Source of the DNA: 2-12-FULL-41-16 sp964390625
Lineage (GTDB): Bacteria > Patescibacteriota > Patescibacteriia > Magasanikbacterales > UBA922
Assembly (NCBI GenBank): GCA_964390625.1
Contig: CAYMID010000025.1
Span: forward strand, 1 to 11,889
Length of the DNA: 11,889 nucleotides
Direction of reading: 5' to 3'
In this document: piece by piece, positions 1 to 5,920 of the stretch
How the letters are laid out: every line of letters starts with the position of its first letter
How positions within the stretch are numbered: the first letter of the stretch is position 1
Made by a program: the position numbers and the translations under genes
Notes under the pieces: model-generated
The model's database searches: none
What the model was told of the DNA's origin: nothing
The model's input: only the letters and a program-made list of their open reading frames with translations

Positions 1-221
1 TCGCCACGCCGCAACCGCGCGAGCTCGTCAATGACTTGGTGTAATTTTTGCACCCGGTCGACCTTGGCGCCAGCTGGTTCGGTTAAGCGGGCCAGGCCAC
101 GCACGGCTACTTGGAATAAGTCGCCAAAATACGCTTCGTTTAGCGCTGCCCGAGTGCGCTTGGTTTGGGGTTGGTCACGCAGAACCCGGATTAAGGGGTT
201 CAGCGTATATGTGCGTGGCAT
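1..221 (-). CDS. Unrecognised protein, N-terminal part only (cut by window edge)
   Basis: The ATG at 221-219 opens a frame with no stop down to base 1, giving the first 73 residues. It starts one base after the TAG stop of radC (TAGTATG), so it is almost certainly translated by coupling to radC and shares its transcript. The visible part begins MPRTYTLNPLIRVL and is rich in Arg, Leu and Ala with no signal peptide, membrane segment or cysteine pair. It looks helical and cytoplasmic, with positive charge spread along it. I do not recognise the family. Its position suggests a housekeeping partner of radC, but no function can be given from this fragment. Confidence 0.6.
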   Translation of the reverse strand, partial: MPRTYTLNPLIRVLRDQPQTKRTRAALNEAYFGDLFQVAVRGLARLTEPAGAKVDRVQKLHQVIDELARLRRG

Positions 222-222
222 A

Positions 223-963
223 CTAGTTGTACACTACGTCAACACTCACCCACTTGTTGCCACCCACAATCACATGGTCAACAATACCAATCCCAATAAT
301 TTTACCAACCTGCACGAGCTGTTCGGTAATTTCAATGTCAGCTTCGCTGGCCTTGGTAATTCCCGATGGATGATTGTGCACCAAAATAATTCCCGCTGCC
401 CCATACTCAATCGCGGGTTTAAACACTTCGCGCGGGTGAATTAAATTAGCGTTAATGGTACCAATCGAAATTACTTCGTCGTGAATGACGCGGTAATGGG
501 TATTCAAATAAATGCCACGCAAATGCTCTTTGGGCAAGCGCTCCATGTCGCGCACATAATTGTGGACATCTTTGCCGGTGCGCAACACTGCCAAGCCCGA
601 AGTACGCTGCGGGTAAAAGCGACGCCCCAACTCGCCACACGCCACGATTTGCGCGGCTTTGGTAATTGGAATGCTCAGGTCCTCGGCCAAACGGGCTGGA
701 TTGGTTTGGCTAAAGATGGTTCGCTCGCCGTACTCTTTTACAATCCGCGTGGCCATAGTCATCACATCCTCGCGCGTGGTACCAGTACCCAGCACCACGG
801 CGAGCAATTCTTGCACCGACAAACTACCTGCCCCACTCTTGGCCAGGCGCTCACGGGGACGGTCCTCATTAGCCATGTCCCTAATTTTCATCACATAAGT
901 TCGACCCCGGCCGACCATTTGATTGGTCACGACCGTAGCCTGCTCTAGCACTGTGTATGCCAT
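223..963 (-). CDS. radC: RadC family JAB/MPN-domain protein (DNA repair-associated)
   Basis: The protein has the RadC (UPF0758) layout. An N-terminal helical domain carries the hallmark DRPRERL at residues 34-40. A JAB1/MPN metalloprotease-like domain follows, with the JAMM residues E163, H196, H198 (HNHPSG) and D209 all present, so a zinc site is expected. The helix-hairpin-helix region near residues 92-115 reads SIPITKAAQI and lacks the usual GIG turn. RadC was long linked to DNA repair and recombination, but its real substrate is unsettled. The length to the ATG at 963 is 246 residues. RadC proteins normally begin close to MKIRDM, which here is Met25 (base 891), so either this one has a 24-residue extension or the true start is 891. 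Neither start has a Shine-Dalgarno site. A downstream gene follows after one base. Confidence 0.93.
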   Translation of the reverse strand: MAYTVLEQATVVTNQMVGRGRTYVMKIRDMANEDRPRERLAKSGAGSLSVQELLAVVLGTGTTREDVMTMATRIVKEYGERTIFSQTNPARLAEDLSIPITKAAQIVACGELGRRFYPQRTSGLAVLRTGKDVHNYVRDMERLPKEHLRGIYLNTHYRVIHDEVISIGTINANLIHPREVFKPAIEYGAAGIILVHNHPSGITKASEADIEITEQLVQVGKIIGIGIVDHVIVGGNKWVSVDVVYN

Positions 964-968
964 AGAAG

Positions 969-1020
969 ATAATTAGCGCGCTCTGGAGGATATCATACAC
1001 CATTTGGGGAGCAGACAACA
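969..1020 (-). promoter_or_regulatory. Possible radC promoter
   Basis: On the minus strand a TATGAT hexamer (bases 997-992) lies about 30 bases before the ATG at 963. TTG-containing hexamers sit upstream at 15 (TTGTCT) or 18 (TTGTTG) bases. The -10 is good and the -35 weak. Transcription from it would start near 985 and leave a leader of about 20 bases before the 963 start. Confidence 0.35.
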
Positions 1021-1061
1021 ATCTGGACCCATCTGATTTTATCAAAACCAAAATTGTCCCG

Positions 1062-1097
1062 AATCAGTACTAATTTGGTACAAATACGGTACTGATT
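1062..1097. repeat. 9-bp inverted repeat in intergenic region
   Basis: AATCAGTAC (1062-1070) and GTACTGATT (1089-1097) are perfect complements around an 18-base spacer. The arms overlap the phased GTAC repeats listed separately. No T-tract follows either arm, so this is not an ordinary terminator. It lies between the radC start and the tRNA promoter, where an operator or a protein-binding site is plausible. Confidence 0.6.
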
Positions 1098-1099
1098 TA
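1067..1099. repeat. Three GTAC-headed 11-bp repeats in helical phase
   Basis: GTACTAATTTG (1067), GTACAAATACG (1078) and GTACTGATTTA (1089) are tandem 11-base units. Each starts with GTAC and continues with an A/T-rich stretch; a weaker fourth unit, CTACCAAAAAG, follows at 1100. The 11-base step is about one turn of DNA, so bound subunits would face the same side. The repeats lie upstream of both radC (minus) and the tRNA cluster (plus). What binds here is unknown. Confidence 0.5.
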
Positions 1100-1169
1100 C
1101 TACCAAAAAGGTAAAAAAATGAATTCAGGCAAACAGAACGCCCTGCCGACTTAATCCCCCGAACCTGGG

Positions 1170-1198
1170 TTGACGACACCCCCTATTTTGGTTATAAT
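1170..1198 (+). promoter_or_regulatory. Near-consensus sigma70 promoter of the serine tRNA cluster
   Basis: TTGACG (1170-1175) and TATAAT (1193-1198) are separated by exactly 17 bases. The -10 is a perfect match and the -35 matches five of six. Transcription should begin about base 1205, six bases before the first tRNA. Such a strong promoter fits a stable RNA operon. Because no terminator is visible after the third tRNA, it may also serve the two protein genes downstream. Confidence 0.85.
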
Positions 1199-1210
1199 CG
1201 CCCCACTGCT

Positions 1211-1297
1211 GGAGAGATGGCTGAGCGGTTTAAGGCGACAGTCTTGAAAACTGTTGAGGATGCAAGTCCTCCGTGGGTTCGAATCCCACTCTCTCCG
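1211..1297 (+). tRNA. tRNA-Ser(UGA)
   Basis: An 87-base class II tRNA. The acceptor stem GGAGAGA pairs with TCTCTCC (1290-1296), with G as the discriminator at 1297. The anticodon stem ACAGT/ACTGT (1238-1242, 1250-1254) holds loop CTTGAAA with anticodon TGA at 1245-1247. A long variable arm (GAGGA/TCCTC) and the T loop TTCGAAT are present. The 3' CCA is not encoded and must be added. It reads UCA and, by wobble, other UCN codons. Confidence 0.97.
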
Positions 1298-1320
1298 CTT
1301 AGCACATTATACAATCCATT

Positions 1321-1407
1321 GGAGAGTTGGCTGAGTGGTCGATAGCAACAGTTTACTAAACTGTAGTCCCTTTACGGGGACCGGGGGTTCGAATCCCTCA
1401 CTCTCCG
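1321..1407 (+). tRNA. tRNA-Ser with unusual ACU anticodon
   Basis: An 87-base class II serine tRNA with every arm intact. The acceptor stem is GGAGAGT/ACTCTCC, the D stem GCT/AGC, the anticodon stem ACAGT/ACTGT (1348-1352, 1360-1364) and the variable stem GTCCC/GGGAC. The T stem has one G-T wobble. The anticodon loop TTACTAA puts ACT at 1355-1357, with the conserved U33 and A37. Bacterial tRNAs for AGY serine codons normally carry GCU, and the third tRNA here does. An A at position 34 is rare in bacteria outside tRNA-Arg(ACG). Unmodified it would favour AGU; deaminated to inosine it could also read AGC and risk AGA. CCA is not encoded. An A-for-G change in a duplicated GCU gene, or a sequencing error, are the alternatives. 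Confidence 0.85.
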
Positions 1408-1444
1408 CGAAATAAATTTGGCAAAATACACCAGAACACACCAT

Positions 1445-1530
<86 letters not shown>

Positions 1531-1570
1531 ACATAGTCAACGTACAATTTAAACCTTAAGGGTAACCACC

Positions 1571-1999
1571 ATGGCCGCAATAAACCCCTACATCAACTTC
1601 AACGGCAATGCCGAAGAGGCTTTTTTGTTTTACCAATCTGTTTTTGGCGGCGAATTTACCAACCTCGTTCGTTTCAAAGACTTGGCTAGCGCCGAATTTC
1701 CAATCCCCGAAAGTGAAGCGAACAAAATCATGCGCATTGTCTTGCCAATTGGTAACAGTGTTTTGATTGCCAACGATGTTCCCGAAATTATGGGACGCGT
1801 AAACGAGAATGAAAATAGATCTAAAATAGCCATTACTGCAGAAAGTAAAGAAGAAGCAGAGCGGATTTTCAATGGACTTTCAGTGGGCGGCACCGTAGAA
1901 ATGCCCATGGACCAAAGCCCTTGGGGCACGCACTTTGCCATGTTTAGAGACAAGTACGGAATTGAGTGGACCGTAGAATTTGACCCACACCAAGCTTAG
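1571..1999 (+). CDS. PhnB-like VOC family protein
   Basis: A 142-residue single-domain protein of the vicinal oxygen chelate (glyoxalase/bleomycin-resistance) fold, in the PhnB-like group. It has the typical opening INPYINFNGNAEEAFLFYQSVFGG (residues 4-26) and the typical ending WGTHFAMFRDKYGIEWTVEF (residues 117-136). The two halves are the paired beta-alpha-beta-beta-beta modules of the fold. Members of this group are small cytoplasmic proteins, usually without a known substrate, so the enzymatic role is open. AAGG (1558-1561) lies nine bases before the ATG and may serve as a weak ribosome site. It follows the tRNA cluster by 41 bases with no terminator between, and the next gene starts six bases after its stop, so these two form a pair. 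Confidence 0.9.
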   Translation: MAAINPYINFNGNAEEAFLFYQSVFGGEFTNLVRFKDLASAEFPIPESEANKIMRIVLPIGNSVLIANDVPEIMGRVNENENRSKIAITAESKEEAERIFNGLSVGGTVEMPMDQSPWGTHFAMFRDKYGIEWTVEFDPHQA

Positions 2000-2005
2000 T
2001 GCCAT

Positions 2006-2455
2006 ATGAAAATCTATTTTGCCGGCTCAATTCGCGGCGGACGTGAGGACAAAGATTTATACTTGGAGATTATTAAAAAACTTGGCAAATATGGTCAGGT
2101 TTTGACCGAACACGTGGGCGATAAAAATCTTACTGATTGGGGCGAAGCTGGTCCAAGTGACGAATTTATTTATAACCGCGATATTGCGTGGGTCAATGAG
2201 GCCGATGTGGTTGTGGCTGAAATCACGACACTCTCACTCGGTGTTGGTTACGAATTGGGGTATGCAACTGGCAAAAAACCAGTGCTGTGTCTGTATCGCC
2301 CAGTCGAGGGTCGTCGCACCTCGGCCATGATTAGTGGCTCACAAGAAATCCGCATTCGCCAATACAAACAAATCAATGACGTGGACATTTTGCTCGCTGA
2401 TTTTTTCATGCAAGTCGAGCAATACTTTTTCTTCCGCGATAAAATACGGCATTGA
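2006..2455 (+). CDS. DNPH1/Rcl-type 2'-deoxynucleoside 5'-phosphate N-hydrolase
   Basis: A 149-residue protein of the nucleoside 2-deoxyribosyltransferase superfamily that resembles animal DNPH1 (Rcl) closely. Shared stretches are IYFAGSIRGGRED at residues 3-15, VLTEHV at 32-37, ADVVVAE at 66-72 and SLGVGYELG at 77-85. The residues matching the rat Rcl active site are present: Y4, D59 and the catalytic E83. Rcl cleaves the N-glycosidic bond of deoxynucleoside 5'-monophosphates to free base and deoxyribose 5-phosphate, so a salvage or nucleotide-pool cleaning role is likely. A 5'-phosphate-independent deoxyribosyltransferase is the main alternative, but the match to Rcl is better. The gene lies six bases after the VOC gene and ends with TGA. 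A hairpin begins directly after it, but its T-tract serves the opposite strand. Confidence 0.87.
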   Translation: MKIYFAGSIRGGREDKDLYLEIIKKLGKYGQVLTEHVGDKNLTDWGEAGPSDEFIYNRDIAWVNEADVVVAEITTLSLGVGYELGYATGKKPVLCLYRPVEGRRTSAMISGSQEIRIRQYKQINDVDILLADFFMQVEQYFFFRDKIRH

Positions 2456-2458
2456 TTG

Positions 2459-2495
2459 AAAATAAGAAAACGGGGCAGCATAAAGCGCACCCCGT
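2459..2495 (-). terminator. Intrinsic terminator for the zinc-ribbon gene
   Basis: Read on the minus strand, ACGGGG (2495-2490) and CCCCGT (2475-2470) form a stem around a 14-base loop, followed at once by TTTTCTTATTTT. It begins 14 bases after the stop of the zinc-ribbon gene. In the plus direction no T-tract follows, so it should not stop the DNPH1-like transcript efficiently. Confidence 0.7.
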
Positions 2496-2508
2496 CGTCC
2501 ACCACGAC

Positions 2509-2658
2509 TCACCCGTACTTGATCAGCTGCTTGGCAGCTTCGGACAGCACCACGACCACATTACCGCACTCAGAGCAAACGTAGTTGCTCCCCGCCTGAG
2601 TAATGAGCCGAAGCACGTGAAGCGTGTCTGCCTTACAGCGTCCGCACCAATGATGCAT
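2509..2658 (-). CDS. Small zinc-ribbon protein (49 residues)
   Basis: Two CxxC pairs, C5-GR-C8 and C29-SE-C32, make a compact four-cysteine zinc ribbon starting MHHWCGRCK and ending with a short helix, LSEAAKQLIKYG. The start at 2658 is chosen because a perfect AAGGAGG lies eight bases before it; longer in-frame starts upstream have no such site. The role is unknown. Zinc ribbons of this size bind nucleic acid or act as protein adaptors, and this one could be regulatory. It is the only minus-strand gene between the tRNAs and pyrD. It has its own terminator, and its codon use departs from its neighbours: all three lysines are AAG, both glutamines CAG, and 34 of 49 codons end in G or C by hand count. 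This suggests recent acquisition, or selection for high expression. Confidence 0.8.
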   Translation of the reverse strand: MHHWCGRCKADTLHVLRLITQAGSNYVCSECGNVVVVLSEAAKQLIKYG

Positions 2659-2664
2659 AGTGAG

Positions 2665-2673
2665 CCTCCTTAA
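2665..2673 (-). promoter_or_regulatory. Perfect Shine-Dalgarno site of the zinc-ribbon gene
   Basis: The minus strand reads AAGGAGG with eight bases to the ATG at 2658. It settles the start of this gene. Nothing comparable precedes any other gene in the window, where starts are mostly uncoupled from such motifs or follow a stop codon directly. Confidence 0.8.
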
Positions 2674-2719
2674 CCTAGCAGGTTGTAGCAAAAAACAATA
2701 CGGTCGACCAGTAAACGCT

Positions 2720-3322
2720 ATGGACAATCAAACAATCCAAACCTACAACCAAATGGCCGCCGCCTACGATGCCGAAACTACGGATTTTTGGGATAAATTC
2801 CCACGTGATTTTTTTGATTCGTTTGCACAATCTGTTCACGGCACTATTCTTAATGTTGGGTGTGGGCCAGGTCGCGACGCGCTCCTGCTGCAAGAACGAG
2901 GCCTAAACTTAACGTGCCTCGATGCGTCCGAAACCATGGTCAAAATCTGCCAGAGCAAGGGTCTGCGCGCAGTGGTAGGTGATTTTTTGCAGTTGCCGTT
3001 CGCCCCTAATTCATTTAATGGTGTGTGGGCATACACTTCGCTCCTCCATGTGCCCAAAGCACAAGTCGACACCGCGTTCACCGAAATTAGCCGTGTCCTA
3101 ACACCCAAAGGCATGCTTGGGTTAGGGTTAATCGAAGGCACAACCGAAGAATATAAACGTAGTGTCAAAAATACCGGCGTTACACTGCCTCGTTGGTTTA
3201 GCTATTACACCAAAACCGAGGTTGAAGCCCTGCTCAATAAGCACGGCTTTAGCCTTGTTTCGTTCACCACTTTTCAACCAAATACGCGCGTGTACCTTAA
3301 CTTTATCGCGCAAAAAAATTAA
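2720..3322 (+). CDS. Class I SAM-dependent methyltransferase
   Basis: A 200-residue cytoplasmic protein of the Methyltransf_11/25 type. The N-terminal YNQMAAAYDAET (residues 9-20) is the usual lead-in. Motif I is VGCGPGRD at 46-53 and the acidic residue that holds the ribose of SAM is D68 (LDAS). GDFLQLPF (87-94) and the stretch to LLH (108-110) form motifs II and III, and SRVLTPKGML (124-133) is the conserved beta-strand turn. The substrate cannot be told. The ATG at 2720 is preferred over one at 2660 because the family begins here and the longer form would overlap the zinc-ribbon start. No Shine-Dalgarno site is visible. It is divergent from the zinc-ribbon gene (61 bases between starts) and pyrD follows after four bases. 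Confidence 0.9.
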   Translation: MDNQTIQTYNQMAAAYDAETTDFWDKFPRDFFDSFAQSVHGTILNVGCGPGRDALLLQERGLNLTCLDASETMVKICQSKGLRAVVGDFLQLPFAPNSFNGVWAYTSLLHVPKAQVDTAFTEISRVLTPKGMLGLGLIEGTTEEYKRSVKNTGVTLPRWFSYYTKTEVEALLNKHGFSLVSFTTFQPNTRVYLNFIAQKN

Positions 3323-3326
3323 TTGT

Positions 3327-4379
3327 GTGCTGTACCGTCACTTACTAAAACCAATCCTCTTCCGTTTTGATCCCGAAGATGTGCATGATGCCTTTACGTG
3401 GTTCGGCGAACAGGCTGGGCGCTTTGCCTTAACGCGTTGGCTAGTGTCGGTTGTGTATGGATATCGTGGCCCGAATATTTCACGTACTGTTGACGGTTTA
3501 GCATATCGCACCCCTCTTATTTTATCGGCCGGATTTGATTATAATGCCCGTTTAACCCGTATTTTGCCAGCCATTGGTTTTGGTGGGGTCGAGGTTGGTT
3601 CAGTGACAGCACGCCCCTGCGCTGGCAATCCCAAACCACGCTTAACGCGTCTGCCGCAATCGCAAAGTATTCTGGTAAACAAAGGTTTACGCAACGAAGG
3701 TGTCGACGCCATCATTGCGCGACTAGCACGCACCCCGCGTGTACCTGGGTTTGTAATTGGCGTATCGATCGCACGCACCAACGACGCAGCGTCTGCCACA
3801 GTGGCGGCTGGTGTGGCCGATTATTTGTACAGTTATAAACGCCTGAACGAAACCAATACCGGCGACTACTACACCATTAACATTTCGTGCCCCAATGCGT
3901 TTGGTGGCGAAGCCTTTGCCACTCCAGAATTGCTAGACCAACTATTAACCGCCCTGCGCGCAGTCCCTTCCACCAAACCACTCTACCTTAAAATGCCCAT
4001 CTCCGTGCCATGGGAAACCATTGATCAGCTTATCGCTGTTGGCCTTAAACACAACATCAACGGTATTATTATTGGCAATTTACAAAAAGATTACCAAACC
4101 CTAGCCGTGCGTACCGAAGCCCCAGCCGCATATTGTGGTGGTTTGTCTGGCGCCCCAACTCGCGCGCGTTCAAATGAATACATCACTCTTGCTCACCAAA
4201 AATACGGCGACCGCTTAACCATTATCGGCTGCGGTGGCATTTTTTCCCCTCAAGATGCGCGCGCCAAAATGCAAGCTGGTGCAACTTTGTTGCAACTGAT
4301 CACAGGCGTAATTTTCCACGGGCCAGGTATCCTCAAAAAAATCGCTCGTGATTTTGCACACACAAAATCCTCGCTATAA
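3327..4379 (+). CDS. pyrD: Dihydroorotate dehydrogenase, class 2-like, GTG start
   Basis: An FMN enzyme that oxidises dihydroorotate to orotate in pyrimidine synthesis. The GTG at 3327 gives 350 residues and an N-terminus (LYRHLLKPILFRFDPEDVH) that matches the membrane-associating helix start of class 2 enzymes, so it is preferred. The TIM barrel shows VNKGLRNEGVD (117-127), NISCPN (185-190), LKMP with the FMN lysine K222, GGLSGAP (271-277) and GCGGIFS (301-307). Residue 188, the catalytic base, is cysteine. Class 1 enzymes have cysteine here, while class 2 enzymes such as that of E. coli have serine. In addition the usual TNTT motif is GNLQ (250-253). Quinone is the expected acceptor by its N-terminus, but this is inferred. 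The gene starts four bases after the methyltransferase and its end overlaps the convergent glycosyltransferase by six bases. No other pyr gene is in view. Confidence 0.92.
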   Translation: MLYRHLLKPILFRFDPEDVHDAFTWFGEQAGRFALTRWLVSVVYGYRGPNISRTVDGLAYRTPLILSAGFDYNARLTRILPAIGFGGVEVGSVTARPCAGNPKPRLTRLPQSQSILVNKGLRNEGVDAIIARLARTPRVPGFVIGVSIARTNDAASATVAAGVADYLYSYKRLNETNTGDYYTINISCPNAFGGEAFATPELLDQLLTALRAVPSTKPLYLKMPISVPWETIDQLIAVGLKHNINGIIIGNLQKDYQTLAVRTEAPAAYCGGLSGAPTRARSNEYITLAHQKYGDRLTIIGCGGIFSPQDARAKMQAGATLLQLITGVIFHGPGILKKIARDFAHTKSSL

Positions 4380-5831
4380 CGAACCGTGACACGCTGGTGA
4401 ACTCGTAACTGTAGTCAAAAAAATATAATCAGTGGTAGTGGCCACTACACACCCCGCAAATGGGGTGGTTTTTAAGGTTGCTAAGGTACTTGTGGTCACC
4501 CACCACCACGGATATGCCTGTGGCTGCGCCTGATAATGGGCAACCACACTCGCATCTACGCTAAATAATTCCCACTGACGCACCAAATGTGTATGCCAGT
4601 ACATAACTGGCAGCACGCGCCCAAACGTCCAACTGCGCACTCCATACACCACTACGGGCGACCGCGATCCAACCACAGCCTCGACTGTGTGCACGATTTT
4701 TTCTACTTGTCGGTCAGTGTACAAAAAATACTCATATACCACATTGGTTCGCGCCAAACCAGACAACAACATAATCGAAGCCAAAAAAACCAACATTTTC
4801 CCAGACAAATAACCATTGTCCCAAATCTGCTCCACTAGCCACCCCAAGGCTGCAAATATGGCCGGAATCGCTGGTACAACATACCAACTTAATTTAGTGC
4901 CGAGCAAATGCGGTGGTACAGCGGTTACCAATAACCACACTGGCCATTCCCATTGGGTGGGATACTTAGTTGATAACACCAACCAAAGCGCACCCAAAAA
5001 CAACAACATCGCATAACCAACCCCTAATTGATTTTTGAAAAAATCAACGTAAAACAAGGGTCCGCCACCATGTCCATCAACTTGCCCAGTGATGCGTTCC
5101 ACAAATTGTTCTTGCCAATAGACCCGCACATACTCAGCTGGATTGTAGTGATATTGCAAGCCATGCCAACCCAACCACGGCACACACGCTAACACCACTG
5201 CACCTACAAAATTCACCAGGCGACGGGTATTTTTATTTTGCCAAAAATGAATTACCTCGCCAACCACCAAAAAACCCAAAAATGGCAAAGCCCACACACC
5301 GCGGGTGAGCAAAAACACGCCCCACAAAGCAACCGCTGGCCACACGCGTTTTGACCAACGAATATACGCCGCTGGAATTGCCACACTAAATAGCAAAGTT
5401 AGTGCTTCCAAATCCGCTGTCCCCAACATATGGCGGTACCACAACACTGGCCCACTCCACAGTAACACCGAAATAGTCACTGCTGTCACCCGCGACAAAC
5501 GCGTGCGCAGTAACCAATAAAAAATTGGAGCCGTCGCCACCGTTGCTAACAACGATGGCAGCCGCAAGGCCCAGATATTCCACCCAAACAATTTAACCGC
5601 GCTGGCCATTAGCCAAAATCCAAATGGCTCTTTGTCAAACCACGACGCACCTTGCAACGCCAAATGTAACCAATTCCCTGACCGGGCAATTTCGCCCGCA
5701 ATATTTGCATACAAACCTTCGTCCCAATCAGCCAGTGGACGCACCGCGGCAAATAGCCCAAAACACAGGCCTGTGGCCGCAGCTAAGAGCCCACTCACCC
5801 ACCGGTCAATTTTTGCCCATGATTCAGTCAT
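4374..5831 (-). CDS. ArnT/PMT-type polytopic glycosyltransferase (GT-C fold)
   Basis: A 485-residue integral membrane protein with roughly nine to eleven hydrophobic segments, starting at residues 12-30. The first external loop has the acidic pair D37-E38 in WDEGLYANIA and the second has FDKEPF (65-70). These are hallmarks of the ArnT/PMT_2 glycosyltransferases, which move sugars from polyprenyl-phosphate donors to lipids or proteins on the outer face of the membrane. The large C-terminal periplasmic domain of ArnT is reduced to a tail of about 110 residues after the last membrane segment. The acceptor is unknown; a cell-surface lipid or protein is likely. A promoter with a 17-base spacer lies just upstream, so the transcript would be almost leaderless. 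Its last six bases overlap the end of pyrD on the other strand. Confidence 0.88.
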   Translation of the reverse strand: MTESWAKIDRWVSGLLAAATGLCFGLFAAVRPLADWDEGLYANIAGEIARSGNWLHLALQGASWFDKEPFGFWLMASAVKLFGWNIWALRLPSLLATVATAPIFYWLLRTRLSRVTAVTISVLLWSGPVLWYRHMLGTADLEALTLLFSVAIPAAYIRWSKRVWPAVALWGVFLLTRGVWALPFLGFLVVGEVIHFWQNKNTRRLVNFVGAVVLACVPWLGWHGLQYHYNPAEYVRVYWQEQFVERITGQVDGHGGGPLFYVDFFKNQLGVGYAMLLFLGALWLVLSTKYPTQWEWPVWLLVTAVPPHLLGTKLSWYVVPAIPAIFAALGWLVEQIWDNGYLSGKMLVFLASIMLLSGLARTNVVYEYFLYTDRQVEKIVHTVEAVVGSRSPVVVYGVRSWTFGRVLPVMYWHTHLVRQWELFSVDASVVAHYQAQPQAYPWWWVTTSTLATLKTTPFAGCVVATTTDYIFLTTVTSSPACHGSL

Positions 5832-5841
5832 ATTCGCCTAT

Positions 5842-5870
5842 ATTATGGGGCTTTTTGGGCCTCTGGTCAA
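5842..5870 (-). promoter_or_regulatory. Sigma70-type promoter of the glycosyltransferase gene
   Basis: On the minus strand TTGACC (5870-5865) and CATAAT (5847-5842) are 17 bases apart and match the consensus at five of six positions each. Transcription would start near 5836-5834, leaving only about three to five bases before the ATG at 5831. Confidence 0.6.
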
Positions 5871-5920
5871 ACTCGGATCAGTCTGGTAGGATGAAGGAAT
5901 TAAAAAATATTATTTCTAAT

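Noticed and set aside
31..948. Plus-strand open frames across radC
   Set aside because: They lie antisense to a gene with complete RadC motifs and have no recognisable content.
4435..4448. Perfect 14-bp palindrome GTAGTGGCCACTAC near the end of the glycosyltransferase gene
   Set aside because: It lies in coding sequence. As a terminator it has only a short stem and its T-run is about ten bases away, so it is not convincing.
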